A stretch of DNA of 16,892 nucleotides from Patescibacteria group bacterium (lineage in GTDB: Bacteria > Patescibacteriota > Patescibacteriia > UBA9934 > GWF2-40-263), in contig SCSL01000088.1 in the NCBI GenBank assembly GCA_004298405.1, positions 1-16,892 of the forward strand, read 5' to 3'. This document shows positions 1 to 5,258 of this stretch, piece after piece. The notes beneath the pieces are model-generated. The model was not told the DNA's origin, ran no database searches, and saw only the letters and a list, made by a program, of their open reading frames with translations. The translations under genes and the position numbers were made by a program. The stretch's first letter is position 1. Every line of letters starts with the position of its first letter.

Positions 1-72
1 CACAAGAGGCGACCGTTTGTTGTACCCCCTTAAAAGATCCTTTTCTTCCTCTGTGAGTTCGACTCGAACCAT
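1..72 (-). CDS. 5' fragment of a gene running off the left edge, possibly an IS630-like transposase
   Basis: Reading leftward from an ATG at 72-70, the frame stays open to the window edge for 24 codons. It begins MVRVELTEEEKDLLRGY and continues NKRSPLV. An acidic helix (LTEEEKDLLRGY) followed by a basic RSPLV segment resembles the start of the helix-turn-helix region of IS630-family transposases, but that is a recollection of family style and the fragment is too short to prove it. An extended -10 motif lies six bases upstream of the ATG, so the start is plausible and the message would be leaderless. No Shine-Dalgarno sequence is visible. The gene could equally be an unrelated DNA-binding protein. 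Confidence 0.5.
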   Translation of the reverse strand, partial: MVRVELTEEEKDLLRGYNKRSPLV

Positions 73-78
73 GGAATG

Positions 79-87
79 AGTGTAACA
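79..87 (-). promoter_or_regulatory. Extended -10 promoter for the left-edge gene
   Basis: On the minus strand the sequence TGTTACACT (TG, one base, then TACACT) ends six bases before the ATG at 72. Transcription would begin at or next to the start codon, giving a leaderless message. No good -35 box is visible, as is usual for extended -10 promoters. Confidence 0.4.
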
Positions 88-133
88 GAAATCGGAAGTT
101 TTGTTTTGAGAGGGCTATAGAATGGTATTTCTA

Positions 134-157
134 ATGAAAACCACCTTGTGAGGTGGT
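134..157 (-). terminator. Intrinsic terminator of the 174-829 gene
   Basis: On the minus strand ACCACCT-CACA-AGGTGGT forms a 7-bp stem with a 4-base loop (157-140), and the 3' arm runs directly into TTTCATT. It starts 16 bases beyond the stop codon at 174. This placement supports 174 as the original gene end; the frame as sequenced instead reads through the hairpin to a stop at 131. Confidence 0.65.
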
Positions 158-173
158 GAAGTCGTGTCGTGGA

Positions 174-829
174 TCAGGAGATGAGGTACTCGCGGTCAGG
201 AAGGGATGCGTGCAACGTAATACGCTCGCGAAGAGAGTCCATGAGACTCCCTCCCAACACGACACTCGTTGAAGGAATGAGTTGTGGCACGCCCACACAG
301 ACGACCTGCCATTGATCCAGGCCGATCGTTGATGGTTGTTGATCTTGTGGAGGCATGAGGGCGCGACGAGTCTGACCGCGACGTTCGATTTGATTCCAGT
401 GGTATCCCGCGTAATAAGTTCTTCTTGCACCTGTTCATCATGGGTGTCAGGGAAGAAGTCTGTTTCGGTTTTGGGGAGTACATCCGGTTCGAACAGGTAG
501 AGAAATGCCTGATCGCACAGGAGATCTCCAAGAGAGACGTCTGTCCCTCCGACCGCGATCGATCCGATCGAATCTCCGTCCCGTGGGGCGTAATAGGTTA
601 GATGTCTCTTGCGCAACACCTCTCGATTGGTCACCGCCATCCACAGAGCCATCCAAGCATAGGCTGGTCGTGTCAGGTAGATCCCGAAGATATTTTCGAT
701 ATCGAAACGCGACGTTGCGACCGTTGCGTAAAGATGCGCGACGGGGGAATTCTTCCCGTTCGCGTATGCTTGATTGCGTGCGAGCAGATCCTGAAGGTCT
801 TGTTCACGCGAGATCACCTTACGTTTCAT
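174..829 (-). pseudogene. Unknown protein gene, interrupted by a probable one-base deletion
   Basis: I do not recognise the family. The start is the ATG at 829, preceded by GGAGG and a good promoter. Codons 1-157 (829-359) read like a normal soluble protein (MKRKVISREQDLQDLL at the N-terminus, RLVAP at the end of this part). After that the same frame becomes Cys-, Trp- and His-rich, like out-of-frame text, and runs to 131. The adjacent frame, from the ATG at 356, instead gives 60 sensible residues (MPPQDQQPSTIGLDQWQVV, then LIPSTSVVLGGSLMDSL) and stops at 174, just before a terminator. Restoring one C in the CCC run at 361-359 joins the two parts as ...RLVAP-L-MPPQDQ..., about 218 residues. 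No signal peptide or membrane span is visible. It is either a recent pseudogene or an assembly or sequencing error. Confidence 0.6.
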
Positions 830-845
830 GGCGCCTCCATGGGGC

Positions 846-874
846 ATAGTAGAAGAGTCTCCAAAAGAGGGCAA
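846..874 (-). promoter_or_regulatory. Sigma-70-like promoter of the 174-829 gene
   Basis: On the minus strand there is a TACTAT -10 at 851-846 and a TTGCCC -35 at 874-869, separated by 17 bases. Transcription would begin near 839, giving a leader of about ten bases that contains GGAGG ahead of the ATG at 829. This supports 829 over upstream in-frame starts at 847 or 940. The -35 box touches the palindrome at 874-894. Confidence 0.55.
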
Positions 875-894
875 ATGTATTTGAGAAATACATT
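874..894. promoter_or_regulatory. Perfect 9-3-9 palindrome, candidate operator
   Basis: AATGTATTT-GAG-AAATACATT is an exact inverted repeat with a 3-base centre. It lies between two divergent genes and abuts the -35 box of the leftward one. The size and symmetry fit a site for a dimeric helix-turn-helix repressor. As RNA it would make only an AU-rich hairpin without a U-tract, so it is a poor terminator. No regulator gene is adjacent; the binding protein is unknown. Confidence 0.5.
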
Positions 895-942
895 CAGTCC
901 TGAGCTTGAGGACAAAAACGTGAATTAACTCAAGACTCATGA

Positions 943-948
943 TAAAAT
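943..948 (+). promoter_or_regulatory. -10 box of the membrane protein/tRNA unit
   Basis: TAAAAT (within GATAAAATAG) ends nine bases before the ATG at 958. Expected initiation at about 955 gives an essentially leaderless message, consistent with no Shine-Dalgarno sequence before the gene. No convincing -35 is visible at the normal spacing. Confidence 0.45.
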
Positions 949-957
949 AGAACAGCT

Positions 958-1455
958 ATGCAGACAGAGGAGCTTCAGATCAATATCGGTTCTCCCCAGC
1001 TTGAATGGGAGGTTGATGAATATCCCGCGCATGATCGCTCGAAGCGTTGGTACATCATCGCGGCTGTTCTTGGGGTCTCGCTTATTGTGTATGCCGTTGC
1101 AACCGCGAATTTTTTGTTTGCAGTTATCATTCTCATGATCGGCGTGATCACTCTACTCACAAGCTTTGTCCCTCCTGACCGTGTCCCGGTGGTGATTACC
1201 AATACAGGCGTGGTCGTCTCGGATATGTATTACGACTTCCAAGCGATCAAAGATTTTTCGATTGCCTACGACCCACCTCATGTGAAGAATCTCTATTTTG
1301 AATTTCACTCTCCTTGGCATCCGCTTTTAACAGTTCCGCTGGAGGATACTGACCCAAATGAGGTTCGCGATTTGCTTCTCCCATACTGTTTAGAGAACTT
1401 GCAACGCGTGGAAGAGAACTTGACGGATGTGCTCCGAAGGCTGTATAAACTCTGA
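958..1455 (+). CDS. Small two-TM membrane protein, function unknown
   Basis: This 165-residue protein has a short acidic cytoplasmic N-terminus with LEWEVDEY. Two adjacent hydrophobic segments follow (about residues 31-50 and 52-70) joined by a very short turn. The soluble C-terminal half contains alternating hydrophobic strands (VPVVITNTGVVVSDMYYDF, LYFEFHSPW, LLTVPL) and a final helix (VRDLLLPYCLENLQRVEENL). A TM hairpin followed by a compact beta-rich domain suggests a PH-like or YdbT-like fold, but this is inference. I recall similar small proteins in many CPR genomes without an assigned role. The start is supported by the -10 box just upstream. The stop lies six bases before tRNA-Arg, so the two are probably transcribed together. 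Confidence 0.8.
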   Translation: MQTEELQINIGSPQLEWEVDEYPAHDRSKRWYIIAAVLGVSLIVYAVATANFLFAVIILMIGVITLLTSFVPPDRVPVVITNTGVVVSDMYYDFQAIKDFSIAYDPPHVKNLYFEFHSPWHPLLTVPLEDTDPNEVRDLLLPYCLENLQRVEENLTDVLRRLYKL

Positions 1456-1461
1456 GTTCTT

Positions 1462-1538
1462 GCGGTCGTAGCTCAGCTGGATAGAGCATCAGCTTGCGGA
1501 GCTGAGGGTCGGAGGTTCGAATCCTCCCGATCGCACCA
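1462..1538 (+). tRNA. tRNA-Arg, anticodon GCG
   Basis: A full cloverleaf can be drawn. The acceptor stem pairs GCGGTCG with CGATCGC (one G-U), and the D arm is GCTC/GAGC. The anticodon stem TCAGC/GCTGA encloses the loop TTGCGGA. The variable loop is five bases, the T arm is GGAGG-TTCGAAT-CCTCC, the discriminator is A, and CCA is encoded. With T33 preceding and G37 following, the anticodon is GCG, which reads CGC and by wobble CGU, both Arg. A20 and C35 fit arginine identity. The usual bacterial tRNA for this box is Arg(ACG) with A34 converted to inosine, so a G34 version is noteworthy. Confidence 0.95.
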
Positions 1539-1573
1539 CGAAAAGACGCCACACAGTGGTGTCTTTTCGTTTG
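1538..1573 (+). terminator. Terminator hairpin directly after tRNA-Arg
   Basis: ACGAAAAGACGCCAC (1538-1552), loop ACA, and GTGGTGTCTTTTCGT (1556-1570) form a 15-bp stem with a single G-U pair, followed by TTTG. The first base of the stem is the last A of the tRNA CCA. The A-run and T-run lie inside the stem, so it may work in both directions. It separates the membrane protein/tRNA unit from recG. Confidence 0.75.
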
Positions 1574-1582
1574 TGCTACTAT
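1574..1582 (+). promoter_or_regulatory. Extended -10 promoter of recG
   Basis: TGCTACTAT (TG, one base, TACTAT) ends nine bases before the ATG at 1592. Initiation would fall at about 1589-1592, giving a leaderless recG message. This decides the start: the earlier in-frame ATG at 1556 lies upstream of this -10, within the preceding terminator hairpin. Confidence 0.5.
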
Positions 1583-1591
1583 TTTCATGAT

Positions 1592-3670
1592 ATGGCCATT
1601 CATTTGAGCTCGCCGGTTTCGGATCTGCCCGGTCTTGGGAGCAAGGCGGTTGCGGATTTGAAGAGTCTCGATATTACCTCTGTGCGAGATCTTTTGTGGT
1701 ATGTCCCATTTCGATATGACGATTTTTCTCGCATAGTCGGAGCAGGGAAGGCCAGAGCTGGGGAGACGGTGACCGTCATAGGGACGATACAATCGATCCA
1801 GTCCAGGTCGGCCAGGAACAGACGAGTGAAGCTTGTTGAGGCGGTCGTCGGTGATGAAACGGGAGAGTTGAAGATCGTGTGGTTCAATCAGTTATATCTG
1901 GAGAAAACCCTACCGGTTGGTTCCAAGGTTTCACTCGCGGGTCGGGTTGATGGACGATTTGGACGATGTCTTACCAATCCAATCATTGAACGGGCGGGTG
2001 AACAGACACACACGGGTCGGATCGTGCCTGTGTATGGACTCACAGGTTCGCTTACTATGCGTCGACTGCGCGATGCGATGCGTGCTGCGCTTCCCGCGGC
2101 TGAGGAGTTTCCCGACTGGCTTCCAAGACATATTGTTGAACACGAAACGTATCCAAGTCTCTCACGTGCCCTGCAAGGAGTTCATTTTCCCGAGTCACAG
2201 AGCGAACTTGATGCGGCTGTACAACGACTCAAATTCGATGAGCTTTTTTTGCACCAACTGATGTTTGCCCGCGTCCGTGTCGATAGAGAGAGAAAGGCTT
2301 CGACCGCGATTCCTCTAGATCAAGGTTTTCTCAAAGCGTTTGTCGCACGGCTTCCGTTTGAACTGACGACCGCGCAACGAAAAGCTATCTGGGAAGTTGT
2401 TCAGGATTTAGAGAAATCACATCCCATGAATCGATTATTGGAAGGGGATGTGGGAAGTGGAAAAACGGTCGTGGCTGCGGTTGCCGCGGCGAGTGTGCTT
2501 CATGCAGGCTCACGAGTCGTTTACTTGGCACCGACGGAGATTTTAGCGACGCAACAGCACACGGCGTTGTCGAAGTTTCTCGAGGAACCGGTTGGGTTGC
2601 TGACACGGACGATGTGCAAGATTGGTGACAAGGACGTCACACGCGACGAACTCCTCGAGGCGCTGCAACTCGTAACCACCCCTAGCCCCTCCTTAAAAAG
2701 GAGGGGGACCGGATGTGTGGTCGGAACCCATGCGCTTCTTCAAGATCGTCTGAAGGTAAGTGATTTTCGACTCGTAATCGTGGACGAACAGCACCGGTTC
2801 GGGGTCGAACAACGCCATGCCTTATTGCATACCGATGAGCAGTCTGCGCCTCACTTGCTTTCGATGAGTGCGACGCCGATTCCTCGCACACTTGCTCTCA
2901 CGGTTTTTGGAGACCTCGAACTTTCGATCCTGAACGAGATGCCGCCTGGCCGAAAACCAGTTGCAACAGCCGTCGTGTTGGAGCCTCAGCAGGCAGGGAT
3001 GTGGAAGCATGTGCGCGAGCAACTTGAAATGGGAAGACAAATATTCGTTGTGTGTCCGCTCATCGACCCAAGCGATAAGCTTGGTGTGAAGTCTGTGGCT
3101 GAGGTTGCCCGAGAGCTCAAAAAAGGCACGCTCAAGGACGCAAAGATCGAGACGCTCCACGGTCGTCTCAAAACGGATGAGAAAGAAAAAGCAATCGAGA
3201 AGTTCCGCACCGGCAAGATTGATGTCCTCGTCTCAACGACCGTCGTTGAGGTCGGGGTGGATATTCCAAATGCGTCTGTGATGGTGATCGTCGGAGCGGA
3301 ACGATTTGGACTTGCTCAACTTCATCAATTGCGTGGTCGAGTTGGTCGATCAGACATCCAGTCCTACTGCTATCTTCTCCCTGAACAACTTTCGGGTACA
3401 AGCGAAGCACGCCTGCGAGCCATGGAGGAAACGACCGATGGGTTTAGATTAGCTCAGACCGACCTCGAGCTACGCGGGGCAGGGAATGTCTTTGGCAGTG
3501 CTCAGTCTGGTTTTGCTGATTTCCAGCTCGCCACGCCGGCAGATACCAACATAATGAAAAAAGCCCGCGACTACGCCACGGAGCTTTTGGCTAAGGATCC
3601 CGATCTCGACGGTCATCCACTCATTCAGGAACGCATCGAGAGACAATTTAAGATGGTGCATTTGGAGTAA
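1592..3670 (+). CDS. recG: ATP-dependent DNA helicase RecG
   Basis: RecG is a superfamily 2 motor that remodels stalled replication forks and Holliday junctions. The 693-residue product has an N-terminal wedge/OB region (SDLPGLGSKAVADL near residue 10, then VTVIGTI and VKLVEAVVGDETGELKIVWF). The helicase core shows Walker A GDVGSGKT (285-292, Lys291), DEQH (398-401), SATPIPRTLAL, VLVSTTVVEVGVDIPNAS and QLRGRVGR (579-586). The TRG region near the C-terminus includes TDLELRGAGN. Start choice: the ATG at 1592 follows an extended -10; the ATG at 1556 would add 12 residues read from terminator sequence. Oddity: residues about 362-373 (TTPSPSLKRRGT) come from a palindromic repeat inserted in frame just before the conserved VVGTHALLQ strand. 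All visible motifs remain intact, so the enzyme is probably active. Confidence 0.97.
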   Translation: MAIHLSSPVSDLPGLGSKAVADLKSLDITSVRDLLWYVPFRYDDFSRIVGAGKARAGETVTVIGTIQSIQSRSARNRRVKLVEAVVGDETGELKIVWFNQLYLEKTLPVGSKVSLAGRVDGRFGRCLTNPIIERAGEQTHTGRIVPVYGLTGSLTMRRLRDAMRAALPAAEEFPDWLPRHIVEHETYPSLSRALQGVHFPESQSELDAAVQRLKFDELFLHQLMFARVRVDRERKASTAIPLDQGFLKAFVARLPFELTTAQRKAIWEVVQDLEKSHPMNRLLEGDVGSGKTVVAAVAAASVLHAGSRVVYLAPTEILATQQHTALSKFLEEPVGLLTRTMCKIGDKDVTRDELLEALQLVTTPSPSLKRRGTGCVVGTHALLQDRLKVSDFRLVIVDEQHRFGVEQRHALLHTDEQSAPHLLSMSATPIPRTLALTVFGDLELSILNEMPPGRKPVATAVVLEPQQAGMWKHVREQLEMGRQIFVVCPLIDPSDKLGVKSVAEVARELKKGTLKDAKIETLHGRLKTDEKEKAIEKFRTGKIDVLVSTTVVEVGVDIPNASVMVIVGAERFGLAQLHQLRGRVGRSDIQSYCYLLPEQLSGTSEARLRAMEETTDGFRLAQTDLELRGAGNVFGSAQSGFADFQLATPADTNIMKKARDYATELLAKDPDLDGHPLIQERIERQFKMVHLE
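2676..2708 (+). repeat. Family 2 palindromic repeat inside recG
   Basis: The core CCCCTCCTT-AAA-AAGGAGGGG (2686-2706) is a perfect 9-bp hairpin preceded by CCACCCCTAG. The element is about 33 nt, a multiple of three, and is translated as part of RecG residues 362-373. The same architecture occurs in the opposite orientation in the sugar-phosphate mutase gene at 13773-13809. Confidence 0.75.
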
Positions 3671-3685
3671 TGGACTCTTCTCAGG

Positions 3686-3762
3686 TCTTCTCAGGGGCTT
3701 TAGCCCCGTTTTGTGGCGAGTGACGTGACCCGTCCGGAACGCCACTAAAGTGGCTGAGAAAG
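3686..3762 (+). repeat. Family 1 palindromic repeat, copy A (recG-radA gap)
   Basis: The outer stem is TTCTCAG (3688-3694) with CTGAGAA (3754-3760). Inside are hairpins GGGGC-TTTA-GCCCC and GCCAC-TAAA-GTGGC, separated by a longer spacer than in the other copies. TCTTCTCAGG is duplicated in tandem at its left end (3676-3685 and 3686-3695). It lies between convergent genes and may help terminate recG. Confidence 0.8.
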
Positions 3763-3771
3763 ATGAACGGG

Positions 3772-3830
3772 AAATTTTCTTAGGGGCTTTAGCCCCGTCC
3801 GAAACGCCGCTAAAGCGGCTGAGAAAATTT
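3772..3830 (+). repeat. Family 1 palindromic repeat, copy B, probable convergent terminator
   Basis: The outer stem is 12 bp: AAATTTTCTTAG (3772-3783) with CTGAGAAAATTT (3819-3830), including one G-U pair. It encloses hairpins GGGGC-TTTA-GCCCC and GCCGC-TAAA-GCGGC. A run of six T (3828-3833) ends the element on the plus strand, so it could act as the recG terminator. It ends two bases from the radA stop codon. Confidence 0.8.
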
Positions 3831-3831
3831 T

Positions 3832-5256
3832 TTACAACTCCCTCACATTTCCTACCTGCCTTACGACGATCTCTACTTTCTTCATTTTCGACTTCGACGG
3901 GATTACGGCGTTTGAGAGTCCTAATCGAGATGCTTCCATGAGACGGCGCTCAACAAGAGGAACAGAACGTACTTCACCGCCAAGTCCAACCTCACCCATG
4001 TAAACCGTTGCGGATTCGTCCGCGCGGTTTTTGAATGCTCCCGTGATGGCTGCACAAATGGCAAGATCAGCGGCTGGCTCGGCAAGGCTCATTCCCCCCA
4101 CGACGTTCACAAATACATCTTTGTCACCGAGCTTGAGTCCGGCTCGTTTTGAGAGAATCGCCACGAGCATCTGCAATCGGTTTGGATCAAATCCAGACGC
4201 TCGACGAATAGGCGTGCCATAAAAGGCTGTTTCGACTAAGGCCTGTACTTCCACGAGGAATACTCGCGATCCTTCGACTGTCGCGGCAATGACTGAACCA
4301 GGAGTCGCGGAGCGTTCAGAAAGGAATCGTTCAGACGGATTTTCCACGGCCACGAGTCCACCCTCGGTCATCTCGAATACGCCAATCTCATCAGTCGCCC
4401 CAAACCGGTTCTTGGTCGCGCGCAACATTCTGTAACTGTGGACCGGATCGCCTTCGAGATTTACGACCACATCGACAAGATGCTCAAGCGTCTTAGGTCC
4501 GGCGATCGAGCCGTCCTTGGTGACTTGGCCAACTAGGAGAATCGAGATGTCTGTACGTTTGGCAAGGTCGAGAAGGAGGGCAGTGGCGTAGCGCACAAGA
4601 GTCGGCGTTCCGGCGGTTGAGTCGAGTTCACAAGAGGTCAGTGTCTGTACCGAATCGATGACGGCCAAGATAGGTCTTTCCTTTTCGATCGTCGCTATAA
4701 GTGTCTCAACAGGGTAGGGTTCCAGGAATCGTATCGAGTCGGTATTTTTTTTGAGTCGTTCGAACCGCGCTGCCAGTTGGGTCGGGGATTCTTCGCCGGA
4801 GATGTAGAGAACGCTTCCACTCTTCTCAGGGGCTTCAGCCCTGTCTGCAACGCCACTGAAGTGGCTGGGAAGGGAGGAGGGATTCTTCTCAGGGGCTTCA
4901 GCACCGTCGAGTCGGGACGCCACTGAAGTGGCTGGGAAAGCTCCTGCGATTTGCGCCACCAAGGTCGACTTTCCAATTCCAGGCTCACCAGATAATAAAA
5001 CCAACGATCCCTTCACGATTCCACCACCAAGTACTCGATCGACTTCTGCATCCAATGTGCTGAGTCGATCGGTTTCGTTTTGTTTTGTGATATCGCGGAG
5101 GGGTGTGCTCTGCGCCGGTTTCGTTCGAGCATTGGTAGCCGCAGGCTTCAGCCTGCGTTCGGCTTGTTCCTCCACAAGCGTTCCCCACTTGTCGCAAGTA
5201 AGACATTTCCCAGACCATTTCGACGACTGGGCGTCACAATGTGTACAGATGAACAT
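3832..5256 (-). CDS. radA: DNA repair protein RadA (Sms)
   Basis: RadA is a RecA-like ATPase that helps branch migration in recombination. The 474-residue product has a four-Cys zinc finger (C4, C7, C18, C21), Walker A GEPGIGKST (90-98, Lys96), the YISGEES strand, Walker B ILAVIDS (Asp201), the RadA signature KNRFG (282-286), and a Lon-like C-terminal domain (VNVVGGMSLAEPAADLA near 383-399). It begins two bases after the stop of the upstream pilin/M23 gene, so it is probably last in that operon. Oddities: two in-frame family 1 repeats encode residues about 106-145, between the Walker A helix and the next beta strand, where RadA is normally compact. A third repeat encodes ERRLKPAAT after the zinc finger. 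The C-terminus ends at VREL beside another repeat and may be slightly shortened. Confidence 0.96.
   Translation of the reverse strand: MFICTHCDAQSSKWSGKCLTCDKWGTLVEEQAERRLKPAATNARTKPAQSTPLRDITKQNETDRLSTLDAEVDRVLGGGIVKGSLVLLSGEPGIGKSTLVAQIAGAFPATSVASRLDGAEAPEKNPSSLPSHFSGVADRAEAPEKSGSVLYISGEESPTQLAARFERLKKNTDSIRFLEPYPVETLIATIEKERPILAVIDSVQTLTSCELDSTAGTPTLVRYATALLLDLAKRTDISILLVGQVTKDGSIAGPKTLEHLVDVVVNLEGDPVHSYRMLRATKNRFGATDEIGVFEMTEGGLVAVENPSERFLSERSATPGSVIAATVEGSRVFLVEVQALVETAFYGTPIRRASGFDPNRLQMLVAILSKRAGLKLGDKDVFVNVVGGMSLAEPAADLAICAAITGAFKNRADESATVYMGEVGLGGEVRSVPLVERRLMEASRLGLSNAVIPSKSKMKKVEIVVRQVGNVREL
4822..4872 (-). repeat. Family 1 palindromic repeat inside radA, right-hand copy in protein order
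   Basis: Outer arms TTCTCAG and CTGGGAA (one G-U) enclose GGGGC-TTCA-GCCCT and GCCAC-TGAA-GTGGC. Translated in radA it gives about LPSHFSGVADRAEAPEK (residues 129-145). It lies 63 bp, exactly 21 codons, from the next copy, so the frame is kept. Confidence 0.8.
4885..4939 (-). repeat. Family 1 palindromic repeat inside radA, left-hand copy in protein order
   Basis: Outer arms TTCTCAG and CTGGGAA enclose GGGGC-TTCA-GCACC (one mismatch) and GCCAC-TGAA-GTGGC. Translated in radA it gives FPATSVASRLDGAEAPEK (107-124). It shares AEAPEK with its neighbour, which points to tandem duplication or repeated insertion. Confidence 0.8.
5137..5164 (-). repeat. Third hairpin repeat inside radA linker
   Basis: CGCAGGC-TTCA-GCCTGCG (5140-5157) is a perfect 7-bp hairpin, and flanking AGCCG/CGGCT could pair as an alternative outer stem. 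It encodes roughly ERRLKPAAT after the zinc finger. The TTCA loop and GGC/GCC closing pairs resemble the first hairpin of family 1, so it may be a related, shorter element. Confidence 0.55.
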
Positions 5257-5258
5257 AG

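Noticed and set aside
82..100. GAAATCGGAAGT near the left edge as an inverted or direct partner of the AAAATCGGACT units at the right edge
   Set aside because: The match is short and imperfect and the flanking bases do not align, so it is not evidence for element ends.
354..365. Programmed -1 frameshift joining the two halves of the 174-829 gene
   Set aside because: A shift of -1 at GCG-CCC-TCA would work on paper, but there is no canonical X-XXY-YYZ slippery heptamer and no obvious downstream stem or pseudoknot. A missing C is simpler.
1556..1591. Upstream ATG at 1556 as the recG start
   Set aside because: The extra 12 residues would be read from the tRNA terminator hairpin, and the extended -10 lies downstream of that ATG.
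3686..3830. CRISPR array made of the two repeats in the recG-radA gap
   Set aside because: Only two copies, of unequal length and with internal hairpins, and no spacer pattern or cas gene.
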